A stretch of 49,543 nucleotides of DNA. It comes from Nitrospirota bacterium. GTDB lineage: Bacteria; Nitrospirota; Thermodesulfovibrionia; Thermodesulfovibrionales; Dissulfurispiraceae. Below, in pieces: positions 8,721 to 16,577 of the stretch; position 1 is the stretch's first letter; every line of letters begins with the position of its first letter. The stretch spans positions 4,103 through 53,645 of the forward strand of contig JADFXI010000007.1 in the NCBI GenBank assembly GCA_015233655.1. Reading direction: 5' to 3'. Below the pieces are notes generated by a model that did not search any database, was not told where the DNA came from, and saw only the letters and a program-made list of their open reading frames with translations. The translations under genes and the position numbers were made by a program.

Positions 8721-9269
8721 ATGCCACAAGTAGCGGTGATTCTTGCTGATGGATTCGAGGAAGTGGAAGCAATGGCTATTATTGATATTTTACGAAGGGC
8801 CGAAATAGAGGTTGTCATTGCCGGCTTGCATCCGGGGCCTGTTCATAGCGCGCGAAGTGTGAAGGTAATTCCTGATGCCGGCATAGATGCAATAAAGGTT
8901 GATGATTTCGAAATGATTGTGCTGCCTGGCGGTCAGCCGGGCGCTGATAATCTTAATGGGGACCAGCGCGTTAAAGACCTGATCAGGGAATTTCACGACA
9001 AGGGAAAACTGACGGCAGCAATCTGTGCGGCCCCTTATGTTCTGGCAAACGCCGGGGTCCTGGACGGAAAACAGGCGACTGCTTATCCCAGTTATGACAA
9101 GAGACTGGGTCATGCGCAATACGTTGATGAGGATGTTGTCACGGACGGACGCGTTATAACCAGTAAAGGCCCCGGTACGGCGCTGCAGTTCGGTATTGCC
9201 CTTGTGGAGAGGCTGAAAGGCCGGGAGAGGGCTGAGGCCATAAAAGAAGCCATGCTCCTCAGGTTTTAA
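8721..9269 (+). CDS. DJ-1/PfpI family protein (glyoxalase III / deglycase-like)
   Basis: 182 residues; DJ-1/YajL branch. Members detoxify methylglyoxal or repair oxidised and glycated groups, with cytoplasmic location. The start at 8721 is fixed by AAGGAGG eight bases upstream; the frame extends further back only as non-coding sequence. Nucleophilic elbow Cys102 sits in AAICAAPYVLANAG, and the partner glutamate is in DGFEEVEA near residue 15. The VLPGGQPGADNL and TSKGPGTALQFG segments are diagnostic. Ten nucleotides separate it from the CoA-transferase gene, so they likely form one unit. Confidence 0.92.
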   Translation: MPQVAVILADGFEEVEAMAIIDILRRAEIEVVIAGLHPGPVHSARSVKVIPDAGIDAIKVDDFEMIVLPGGQPGADNLNGDQRVKDLIREFHDKGKLTAAICAAPYVLANAGVLDGKQATAYPSYDKRLGHAQYVDEDVVTDGRVITSKGPGTALQFGIALVERLKGRERAEAIKEAMLLRF

Positions 9270-9279
9270 AGAGGATGAG

Positions 9280-11175
9280 ATGACGACCGGCGACAACCTT
9301 ATCGACCTGAAAGATTTGAAATTCGCTTATCCCGAAAAATTCCTTCCCCCTGAAAGGATATTCAGCCATATTCATCCAGGGCACAGGATATTTATCGGTA
9401 CCGGCTGCGGTGAGCCGCAATTCCTGGTACAAGAGATGATAAGCTATGTCAGGTCACATCCCAAGGCGTTTTTTGATGCCGAGTTGCTCCAGGTATGGAA
9501 CCTTGGGGTCTCTCCGTATTCTGACGTGAAATTCAGGGACAACTTCAGGTTCAATTCCTTTTTTATAGGTGAAAATATCAGGGATTCCGTTAACAAAGGC
9601 TTTGCTGATTACACCCCTATTTTCCTTTCTGCCGTGCCGGATTTTTTCCGGAAAAAACGCATCCCGATTGATATCGCGCTCATTCAGACTTCTGTGCCTG
9701 ATAAACACGGGTACATGAGTTTGGGGATAAGCGTGGATATAGTAAAGGCGGCTGCAGAAAGTGCGTCTATAGTTATAGCCCAGATCAATCCGCAAATGCC
9801 GCGCGTCCACGGCGATACATTCCTGCACATAAAGGATGTAAACTTTCTGATGGAGTGTGACGAGCCGTTGCTCGAGTTTGAGTCCCATGTGCCTGATGAA
9901 ATCGCACAGAAGATTGGGACCTATGTCGCCCGTATCATACAGGATGAAGATACGATCCAGGTAGGATACGGGAGTATTCCAAACGCAATATTGTCGCATT
10001 TGGGCAATAAAAGGCATTTGGGTGTCCACACCGAGTTGCTTTCGGACGGCATAGTGGAGCTTATGAAAAAGGGTGTTATCGATAACAGCAGAAAAGAGCT
10101 TAACCGTGATAAGACCGTTGCCGCATTTTGCATGGGTAAAAAGGCGACTTATGATTATATCAATGATAATCCCGGCATAGAATTCAGGCCTGTGAGCTAT
10201 ACGAATAACCCTTTGACTATTTCAAGAAACAGGAATGTCGCAGCAATCAACAGCGCCCTTGAGATTGACCTCACGGGACAGGTCACCGCTGAATCACTGG
10301 GTAAATATTTTTTCAGCGGTATCGGGGGACAGGCTGACTTTATGCGCGGCGCCATCCTTTCTCAGGGAGGAAAGACAATTCTGACATTGCAGTCTACGGC
10401 GCATGGTGACGATGTCTCAAGAATAGTCCCCTTTCTCAGGGAAGGGGCCGGCGTGACGCTGACCAGGGGCGATGTTCATTACGTTGTTTCAGAATACGGC
10501 ATAGCATATCTGCACGGAAAGAACATCAGGGAACGCGCCATGGACTTGATCTCTATAGCCCATCCGAAGTTCCGTTCCTGGCTTATTGAAGAAGCGAAGG
10601 CGCTCAACCTTATATACGAGGACCAGGCCTTTATCCCCGGAGAAAAGGGGGTCTATCCGGAAAAGATAGAGACCTACAGGACTACCAGGACCGGACTCCG
10701 GCTTTTGTTGAGGACGGTCAAAATAAATGACGAGCACCTGTTGAAAGATTTTTTCTATTCGCTTTCCGACACGTCTATGTACAGACGGTTTATGTCGACG
10801 AGAAAGGACATGCATCACGACCGCTTACAGCAATTTGTAATAATCGATTATTCACGGGAAATGGTTGTCCTTGCCGTGGTGGAAGAGGATGACAAAGAGA
10901 TTATAGCGGGAGTGGGCCAATACTATATAGATGAAGCCACTCATACCGGCGAGGTTGCATTTGTTGTTCGTGACGATTATCAGAAACAGGGCATAGGCAC
11001 CGAACTCCTTGCATATCTTACATACCTGGCGAAGAAGTCGGGTCTCCACGGTTTTACGGCAGAGGTGTTTATGGACAACAAGTCCATGCTCATGCTCTTC
11101 GAAAAGATGGGGTTCACGATTGAAAGAAGGGCCGAAGCCGGCGTATATGAACTAAAGATGTCATTTAAGGAGTAG
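9280..11175 (+). CDS. Acetyl-CoA hydrolase/transferase fused to GNAT acetyltransferase
   Basis: 631 residues in two parts. Residues 1 to about 440 form a 4-hydroxybutyrate/acetyl-CoA CoA-transferase (GTGCGEPQFL at the start, IQVGYGSIPNAI, GIGGQADFMRGA and HYVVSEYGIAYLHGKN). Residues about 470-631 form a GNAT domain with the acetyl-CoA loop DDYQKQGIGTELL. The fusion is known in bacteria and may combine CoA transfer with regulatory or detoxifying acetylation; the substrates here are not determinable. ATG 9280 is preceded by GAGGATGAG. MarC follows after 4 nt with its own ribosome-binding site. Confidence 0.92.
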   Translation: MTTGDNLIDLKDLKFAYPEKFLPPERIFSHIHPGHRIFIGTGCGEPQFLVQEMISYVRSHPKAFFDAELLQVWNLGVSPYSDVKFRDNFRFNSFFIGENIRDSVNKGFADYTPIFLSAVPDFFRKKRIPIDIALIQTSVPDKHGYMSLGISVDIVKAAAESASIVIAQINPQMPRVHGDTFLHIKDVNFLMECDEPLLEFESHVPDEIAQKIGTYVARIIQDEDTIQVGYGSIPNAILSHLGNKRHLGVHTELLSDGIVELMKKGVIDNSRKELNRDKTVAAFCMGKKATYDYINDNPGIEFRPVSYTNNPLTISRNRNVAAINSALEIDLTGQVTAESLGKYFFSGIGGQADFMRGAILSQGGKTILTLQSTAHGDDVSRIVPFLREGAGVTLTRGDVHYVVSEYGIAYLHGKNIRERAMDLISIAHPKFRSWLIEEAKALNLIYEDQAFIPGEKGVYPEKIETYRTTRTGLRLLLRTVKINDEHLLKDFFYSLSDTSMYRRFMSTRKDMHHDRLQQFVIIDYSREMVVLAVVEEDDKEIIAGVGQYYIDEATHTGEVAFVVRDDYQKQGIGTELLAYLTYLAKKSGLHGFTAEVFMDNKSMLMLFEKMGFTIERRAEAGVYELKMSFKE

Positions 11176-11179
11176 TCAT

Positions 11180-11773
11180 ATGCATATGTTCGACCCATTC
11201 TTTCTTACCTTAATCCCGTTAATGGTTGCCATTGACGCCCCCGGTGTGCTGCCGATTTATCTGGTGCTGACGGATGGCATTGAGATACGGGAGAAGAAAA
11301 GGATAGTGCGGGAATCCGTTTTTACAGCGCTGCTGGTCACGCTGCTGTTTGTATTATTGGGGAGGGCCGTATTCAATATACTCGGCATTCTGGTGGAAGA
11401 TTTTATGATCGCCGGGGGAATATTGCTGATGATAATATCGATATCAGATATGCTGAATGCAGGGGCCGCAAGAACAGTCGTAGCACCGGCATCAGGCGTC
11501 GTCCCGCTCGGGACCCCGCTTCTCGCAGGTCCGGCAACTCTTACAACGTGTCTCCTTCTCGTGGGAAATTACGGGTACCTGCCGGTAATTTTTTCGCTTA
11601 TTGTGAATCTCATCCTGGCGTGGCTATTATTTGATAAGGCAGATGTTATCGTAAGGAAAATCGGGATTAACGGCACGCGTGTAATCACAAGACTGGCCTC
11701 GCTGCTGCTTGCCGCCATAGCCGTGAGGATGATACGGTTGGGGATTTCAAGGATTATAAGTACCGGTCAATAA
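11180..11773 (+). CDS. MarC family integral membrane protein
   Basis: 197 residues, about six membrane helices. The opening DPFFLTLIPLMVAIDAPGVLPIYLVL and the central GTPLLAGPATLTT loop are diagnostic of MarC/UPF0056. Despite the name, a role in antibiotic resistance is not supported for the family and the transported substrate is unknown. AAGGAG lies just upstream of the ATG. Its last 20 bases overlap the convergent end of the sensor kinase gene on the other strand. Confidence 0.9.
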   Translation: MHMFDPFFLTLIPLMVAIDAPGVLPIYLVLTDGIEIREKKRIVRESVFTALLVTLLFVLLGRAVFNILGILVEDFMIAGGILLMIISISDMLNAGAARTVVAPASGVVPLGTPLLAGPATLTTCLLLVGNYGYLPVIFSLIVNLILAWLLFDKADVIVRKIGINGTRVITRLASLLLAAIAVRMIRLGISRIISTGQ

Positions 11774-13010
11774 TGACGTTCGCCCTCGTCCCTTTCCCAT
11801 ACTCGCTCTCTATCCTCATGCTCCAGCCGTGGGCGCCTACGAGGTGCTTCACAATGGCGAGTCCCAGGCCGGTGCCTCCCAATTCTCTCGAACGAGCGCT
11901 GTCAACCCTGTAAAACCGTTCGCCGAGCCTGCTTAAATATCGGGGCGGTATGCCTATGCCTGTGTCCTGAACGAAAAGGGTGACTTTCCCCCCGGTCTCA
12001 TCGATGCCGACAGTAATGCCGCCTTTCTCTGTGAATTTGATGCCGTTATCGACGAGATTGATTATGATTTGAATGAGCTTGTCTTTGTCGGCGGCTATGA
12101 GCTGAGTGTCTTGAGGCAATGATTTTCTGAGATATAGTCCTTTCTTGTCGGCTTTATTCTTGAGGGTCATAAAAACAGTGTCGATTACCTGTTCGAGGCT
12201 GACCTCGGATTTTTCAATTTTGACATCGCCGAGTTCGATCCTGGAGAGCGCAAGCAAGTCATCAACGAGACTGTTAAGGCGCTCACTGTGGTTCTTGATC
12301 ATTGTCAGAAATCTTACGGCATTTTCCTTGTCGTCAATCGCGCCGTCGAGAAGGGTCTCCGCAAACCCCTTCATGGCGGTGATGGGCGTCTTGATCTCAT
12401 GCGACACATTGGCCACAAAATCCTTTCTCACTTCTTCGAGCTGTCTCAACCTCGTAATATCATGCAGCGAAAGGACGATTCCTCTCACTGAATTCTCACT
12501 ATATATAGGCACGGCAGTCGCGATAAGATGCAAGTCCCTTGTGCCCCTTGTTACTGCGATCTCGTCAGACATTATCTCCCAGGTCTCTATGGCCCTGCTC
12601 ACAATTTCAATGAGCTGGGCATTGCGCAGCACATCCATTACCCGTTTGCCCTCTATGTTGTCCGTCACGGAAAGGAGCTTCTTAAAAGTACGATTGGCGA
12701 GAACAACCACATCGTTTGTATCGGTTATCAGTACGCCGTCCGACATGCCTCTGAGTATGGCCTCCATTCTCTGCATCTCGGCCTCGGCAAACCCCAAACG
12801 GATGCTTGTTTTCTCCATGAGGTCGGTTATGTCCCGCGCAATGGCATCCAGTTTGCCGGAACTGTTGGTGAAAAGCCTCGCGTTCATATTGCCTGAAGAA
12901 AGCTCTTTGATCAGTTCAGAAACTGCAATTATAGACATGTGCAGGCGGCTTAAATAGATGATTAAAGAAAATACAATCAGCAAGAGGATGACAATGACAG
13001 CAGTTGCCAT
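11754..13010 (-). CDS. PhoR-like sensor histidine kinase
   Basis: 418 residues. One N-terminal membrane helix (about 2-24), HAMP-like linker (about 25-75), PAS domain (about 80-190, GVLITDTNDVVVLANRTF), HisKA with VSHEIKTPITAMKGF carrying the phospho-accepting histidine, and HATPase with NLVDNGIKFTEKG (N box), DTGIGIP (G1) and GTGLGLAIVKH (G2). There is no periplasmic sensor loop, so the signal is likely sensed by PAS or a partner. The ATG abuts the stop of the response regulator gene, so the two are cotranscribed and coupled. PhoR-like by architecture; no pst genes are nearby, so phosphate sensing is only a guess. Confidence 0.93.
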   Translation of the reverse strand: MATAVIVILLLIVFSLIIYLSRLHMSIIAVSELIKELSSGNMNARLFTNSSGKLDAIARDITDLMEKTSIRLGFAEAEMQRMEAILRGMSDGVLITDTNDVVVLANRTFKKLLSVTDNIEGKRVMDVLRNAQLIEIVSRAIETWEIMSDEIAVTRGTRDLHLIATAVPIYSENSVRGIVLSLHDITRLRQLEEVRKDFVANVSHEIKTPITAMKGFAETLLDGAIDDKENAVRFLTMIKNHSERLNSLVDDLLALSRIELGDVKIEKSEVSLEQVIDTVFMTLKNKADKKGLYLRKSLPQDTQLIAADKDKLIQIIINLVDNGIKFTEKGGITVGIDETGGKVTLFVQDTGIGIPPRYLSRLGERFYRVDSARSRELGGTGLGLAIVKHLVGAHGWSMRIESEYGKGTRANVIIDRYL

Positions 13011-13721
13011 CTATCCTTCGAAAAAGTAGCCGATTCCCCTCATGGTCTTGATGTACTTGGGATTGTTGGGATCGTCCTCGATTTTGGTGCGTAACCTGCG
13101 GATATGGACATCTACCGTCCTCGGTTCGACAAAGACATCGTCGCCCCATACAGCATCTAGGAGGTGCTCTCTATTGTAAATCTTATTAGGACGCTCACAG
13201 AGGTAAACCAGCAATTTGAATTCGGTAGCGCTCAACTTGAGATGTTTCTTGCCTACCGTGACCAGGTATTTTTCCTTGTCTATGCTGATATCACGGATCT
13301 TCAGAGGCTGTCCTGTCTTTTTATCTTCGTCAGCCGGAGACGGTTTCTGGTGCTCGGACCTTCTCAGAATGGCCTTGATCCTTGCCACAAGCTCCCTCGG
13401 GCTGAAAGGTTTGATCATGTAATCATCTGCGCCTATTTCAAGGCCGAGGACTTTGTCCACCTCTTCTCCTTTTGCCGTAAGCATTACAATGGGAGTCGAG
13501 GCCAGTGCGGGATCATTACGTATTATCCGGCATAGTTCAAGCCCTTGCACGCCCGGAAGCATAAGATCGAGAACTATGAGGTCATAAGGAGCGGTCCTTA
13601 TCATTTTCAAGGCCGTCTCGCCATCATATGCGGCCTCTACCTGGAACCCTTCTTTTTTCAAATTGTAAGATACGAGTTCTACGATATCGGCTTCGTCATC
13701 AATAACGAGTATCTTCTTCAA
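13011..13721 (-). CDS. PhoB-like OmpR-family response regulator
   Basis: 236 residues. Receiver domain (1-120) with acidic pocket IDDEAD, phospho-acceptor Asp in LIVLDLMLPG, T in VMLTAKG and K in YMIKPFSP, followed by a winged-helix trans-activation domain (about 135-230) with VEPRTVDVHIRRLRTKIE and GIGYFF. The start codon is TTG, overlapping the aroB stop as TTGA, which implies translational coupling. It is phosphorylated by the kinase encoded directly downstream and should control transcription of unknown targets. Confidence 0.95.
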   Translation of the reverse strand: MKKILVIDDEADIVELVSYNLKKEGFQVEAAYDGETALKMIRTAPYDLIVLDLMLPGVQGLELCRIIRNDPALASTPIVMLTAKGEEVDKVLGLEIGADDYMIKPFSPRELVARIKAILRRSEHQKPSPADEDKKTGQPLKIRDISIDKEKYLVTVGKKHLKLSATEFKLLVYLCERPNKIYNREHLLDAVWGDDVFVEPRTVDVHIRRLRTKIEDDPNNPKYIKTMRGIGYFFEG

Positions 13722-14797
13722 AGTTCCAGGGTCCTTTTCAAAGTAGGCATATCAACGCCCTTTTGAATTATAACACTACCGATGCTTCTGGGAAGAATAA
13801 ATTTCATTTCTCCGGCCACTGCTTTCTTGTCCATCGAAATAAACGAAAGTAGTCTATCAATATTCACGTTTTTTGGCAATTCATGAGGCAGGCCGTACGC
13901 GCTGACTACCGATTCGATTCGGTCTGCATTGGCTTTCTCCATAATCCCCAACGCTTCGGACAGACGTGCAGCCGCGCACATGCCCATGGCTACGGCCTCG
14001 CCGTGCATATACTTCGAGTATCCTGATTCGGTCTCCACCGCGTGGCCGATCGTGTGTCCGAAATTCAGTATCGCGCGAAGCCCGGACTCCCTTTCGTCTT
14101 TTGATACGACTTCAGCTTTTATTTCGCAGGAGCGACTGACGAGATAGCTTATTAAGCCAGGCTCCAGGTCCATAATCATCTCGCGCTTCTCCTCAAGTAT
14201 GTTGAATAGGCCGGCATCCCATATAACGCCATATTTAATAATCTCCGCCATTCCGCACAACAACTCTTTTTTGGCGAGCGTCCTCAACGTGGAGATGTCG
14301 GTCCATACCAGCCTGGGCTGATAAAAGGTGCCGATCATGTTTTTCCCGGCAGGATGGTTCACCCCTGTTTTTCCTCCCACCGAGCTGTCGACCTGTGCCA
14401 GCAGAGTCGTGGGCACCTGAACGAAATGTATGCCGCGCATGTAAAGCGACGCGGCAAAGCCGGTCATGTCTCCTATCACTCCTCCTCCTAGCGCAACGAT
14501 GCAGCAATTACGGTCGAGCCTGTTCTTCAGTAGGTCGGACAGTATGTGATAACTCCAGAAATAGTCCTTATATTCTTCGCCGTCAGGAACAAGTGTGCTG
14601 GTACATCTGAAACCGGCATCTGCCAGCGAACGCATAATAATGTTGCCGTACAGACCGAATACCGTGGGGTTGCTTATGACTGTTACCGTGGGGCTGAAAC
14701 CGAACCGGGCCATGCTTTCGCCAATGCCGGAAAGTATTCCGCCGCCGATCACGATGTCATAGCTTCTTTCTCCCAGCCCTACTGTAACTTTTTCCAT
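13718..14797 (-). CDS. aroB: 3-dehydroquinate synthase
   Basis: 359 residues. NAD- and metal-dependent second step of the shikimate pathway, converting DAHP to 3-dehydroquinate. Diagnostic segments: ALGGGVIGDMTGFAASLYMRG, PTTLLAQVDSSVGGKTGVNH (substrate and NAD site) and the zinc ligands in LNFGHTIGHAVE and YMHGEAVAMGM. It follows aroK by 14 nt and overlaps the response regulator start by 4 nt, so aroK-aroB and the two-component genes share a transcript, an arrangement seen in several lineages. Confidence 0.97.
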   Translation of the reverse strand: MEKVTVGLGERSYDIVIGGGILSGIGESMARFGFSPTVTVISNPTVFGLYGNIIMRSLADAGFRCTSTLVPDGEEYKDYFWSYHILSDLLKNRLDRNCCIVALGGGVIGDMTGFAASLYMRGIHFVQVPTTLLAQVDSSVGGKTGVNHPAGKNMIGTFYQPRLVWTDISTLRTLAKKELLCGMAEIIKYGVIWDAGLFNILEEKREMIMDLEPGLISYLVSRSCEIKAEVVSKDERESGLRAILNFGHTIGHAVETESGYSKYMHGEAVAMGMCAAARLSEALGIMEKANADRIESVVSAYGLPHELPKNVNIDRLLSFISMDKKAVAGEMKFILPRSIGSVIIQKGVDMPTLKRTLEL

Positions 14798-14811
14798 AAT
14801 CTCCTTGACCT

Positions 14812-15318
14812 CTACCTGTCCTTTACGGCCTTTATAACTTCCTCGGCGACCTGAAGAGGGACCAGGTTATCAGTGTCTATTATTATGTCCGCACGCTCAT
14901 AATAAGGTTTTCTGAATTCATACAACTCTTTTATTTTCTGAAGAGGGTCGGCGGTCTGCAGGAGCGGCCTGTTTTTATTTTTTCCGGTCCTCCTGAGAAT
15001 TGTTTCGGGAGAAGCGGAAAGACATACTATTGTCCCGTTCTTCCTCAGCGCATCAATGTTTTCCTGTCTCAGCACTACGCCGCCGCCTGTAGAAAGTACA
15101 ATATCATGTAATGTAGAAAGCCTCTTAATCATGGAGGATTCCAGGTCCCTGAAAGCGGCTTCTCCCTGACTCTGGAAAATCTCCGTTATTGTTGTTCGTT
15201 GCTCTTTCTCTATTTCGGCATCTGCGTCGATCAAAACAAGACCCAGCTTTTGGGACAATATTTTCCCCACTTCCGTCTTCCCAGTGCCCATAAAACCCGT
15301 AAGGATTATGTTCTTCAC
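14812..15318 (-). CDS. aroK: Shikimate kinase
   Basis: 168 residues. Phosphorylates shikimate with ATP. The start is the GTG at 15318 because GGAG lies just upstream and the protein then opens MKNIILTGFMGTGKTEVG, at the Walker A; upstream in-frame sequence is not protein-like. Further motifs: DADAEIE (Mg/shikimate), LSTGGGVV (Walker B-like), and KNRPLL of the lid. A TATAAT at about 15398-15403 on this strand could be the -10 of the operon promoter, lying inside the divergent nuclease gene's start region. Confidence 0.95.
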   Translation of the reverse strand: MKNIILTGFMGTGKTEVGKILSQKLGLVLIDADAEIEKEQRTTITEIFQSQGEAAFRDLESSMIKRLSTLHDIVLSTGGGVVLRQENIDALRKNGTIVCLSASPETILRRTGKNKNRPLLQTADPLQKIKELYEFRKPYYERADIIIDTDNLVPLQVAEEVIKAVKDR

Positions 15319-15384
15319 GACATCTCCGGGGTTGCCGCCCCTGCTTCTCTCATTTCTTGTTTTCCATATGCTAAAATAGCAGTT

Positions 15385-15891
15385 GTGAAACATTTGTATT
15401 ATACAGTAATTTTGTCCATTTTTATTCTGTTTGCGTCTGTGGTAACTTCCTTCGGCGAAGTGCCGGGCAATGTCTTTCATGTGACCCAGGTGCCGGATGG
15501 CGTTAATCTCACCATTCGAGTAAAAAGCTTCGCGGGCATTCCTCTGAAGGTCGAGCGTGTCAGGCTGATTGGCCTCAATGCCGCCGACGTAGGATATGGG
15601 CATTGGGGCAGGCAGGCAAAAAAGCTGTTGAAAAAAATAATCGGTGAAAACGCCTGGGTCGTGAATGTCGAGTATGATACGCAGCAGCGGGACCAGCAGG
15701 GCAGGTTGCTGGCCTATCTCTGGAATAGAAAAGGCGACTTGATAAACGAGAAGCTTATTGAAGCCGGATACGCGGTGCTCAACATATACCCGCCAAACCT
15801 CAAGTATGCTGATCGTCTGACCGCTGCACAGAAAAGGGCGCAAGCGGCAGGGGCCGGCATCTGGAAAAAAACGATAGGAAGTAAAAAGTAA
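15385..15891 (+). CDS. Exported thermonuclease-like (SNase-fold) protein
   Basis: 168 residues with a signal peptide (HLYYTVILSIFILFASVVTSFG) and an SNase-like OB-fold domain. Core segments are VRLIGLNAADVGYGHWGRQA, QRDQQGRLLAYLW and LNIYPPNLKY. In active SNases the first reads like DAPE and supplies catalytic acid residues; here it reads NAAD, so the usual glutamate is missing and nuclease activity is uncertain. The GTG at 15385 is the only start that gives a signal peptide, but there is no clear Shine-Dalgarno, so the start is approximate. Divergent from aroK with a 66-base gap; its stop lies in the left arm of a perfect hairpin. Confidence 0.75.
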   Translation: MKHLYYTVILSIFILFASVVTSFGEVPGNVFHVTQVPDGVNLTIRVKSFAGIPLKVERVRLIGLNAADVGYGHWGRQAKKLLKKIIGENAWVVNVEYDTQQRDQQGRLLAYLWNRKGDLINEKLIEAGYAVLNIYPPNLKYADRLTAAQKRAQAAGAGIWKKTIGSKK

Positions 15892-15920
15892 GAAGTATTT
15901 TGACTTCTTACTTTTTACTT
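15879..15920. terminator. Bidirectional hairpin terminator between convergent genes
   Basis: A perfect 18-bp inverted repeat: AAGTAAAAAGTAAGAAGT at 15879-15896, six-base loop, and its complement at 15903-15920. The arms are A-rich on one side and T-rich on the other, so it can stop transcription from both strands. The left arm contains the stop codon of the nuclease-like gene; the right arm ends 10 bases before the haemerythrin stop. Confidence 0.8.
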
Positions 15921-15930
15921 CTCGTCTTTC

Positions 15931-16338
15931 CTATACTAATCCTTTGCTGTTCAGATACGGGCTGTATTTCTTATCAGTGCCCATTATATGATTCGTCAGC
16001 CAGTTCTTAAGAAAATTCAGAAGCTCGACGGTCAGCACAGGCTTGCCATCCTGAAACTGCTTCTGCAGATCAAGGGCTTTCTTTGTCAGGTCGTCGTGCT
16101 CAGCCTTGTGCTTTACAGTATCAGGGTAAGCGTACTGTGCAAAATACTTTTCTTCGGTCGCAAAGTGCGTTCCGACGTACTTTATGAGTTCAGTCAGTAC
16201 GTTGCCGGTCATCTTTGCCCCTTGTCCAGCCTTCATGGCATCGTGCAACTCATTAAGTATGCCCACGAGTTTTTTGTGCTGATCATCTATCTCCCTGATG
16301 TTTACGCTGAGAGAATCGGTCCAATTCATTAAAGACAT
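15931..16338 (-). CDS. Bacteriohaemerythrin
   Basis: 135 residues, single-domain diiron oxygen-binding protein. All ligands are visible: the first His in DDQHKKLV, HFATEEKYF (His and Glu), VKHKAEHDDL (two His region) and the terminal NHIMGTDKKY (His and Asp). Likely role: oxygen storage, delivery or protection of oxygen-sensitive enzymes. ATG 16338 is preferred over an in-frame GTG nine bases earlier because GGAGGTG overlaps that GTG and is well spaced for the ATG. A sigma-54-type promoter lies upstream. Confidence 0.93.
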   Translation of the reverse strand: MSLMNWTDSLSVNIREIDDQHKKLVGILNELHDAMKAGQGAKMTGNVLTELIKYVGTHFATEEKYFAQYAYPDTVKHKAEHDDLTKKALDLQKQFQDGKPVLTVELLNFLKNWLTNHIMGTDKKYSPYLNSKGLV

Positions 16339-16382
16339 ATCAGTCACCTCCTTTCATTTCTTGTTATTCGTGCTTTATAAAT

Positions 16383-16400
16383 AAGCAAGCGGCATGCCAA
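16383..16400 (-). promoter_or_regulatory. Sigma-54-type -24/-12 promoter for haemerythrin gene
   Basis: Read on the minus strand the site is TTGGCATGCCGCTTGCTT. It has GG and GC exactly ten bases apart and matches the RpoN consensus (TGGCAC-N5-TTGCW) except at one -24 base. It lies about 45 bases before the haemerythrin start and predicts a short leader. No enhancer-binding site was identified. Confidence 0.5.
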
Positions 16401-16461
16401 TCAGGTCAGCAAGTTATCTTATTGATAGAAAAGCATTCCTACAAAATTGCTTGCGTGCTGT

Positions 16462-16573
16462 ATTGGAATAAATCCAATCAGGATGGAAAAAATCCACTTT
16501 TAATGTATCTTTGTCAAGAAAAGTGGACACGGCCTTTCGCAAGCTATTCGGATTTGTATGCATTTGAAAGGCC
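16462..16573 (-). repeat. Tandem stem-loops between pgi and haemerythrin genes
   Basis: Three inverted repeats follow one another: ATTGGA/TCCAAT (16462-16478, loop 5), TCCACTTTT/AAAAGTGGA (16493-16527, loop 17) and GGCCTTTC/GAAAGGCC (16531-16573, loop 27). The last sits directly behind the pgi stop and could end its transcript, though no U-run follows. The others are unexplained. No reading frame of interest is present in the 16339-16577 gap. Confidence 0.5.
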
Positions 16574-16577
16574 CTAA

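Noticed and set aside
12145-12957. Long plus-strand reading frame opposite the histidine kinase
   Set aside because: Composition is a mirror of the kinase codons, Ser/Leu-rich with no motifs.
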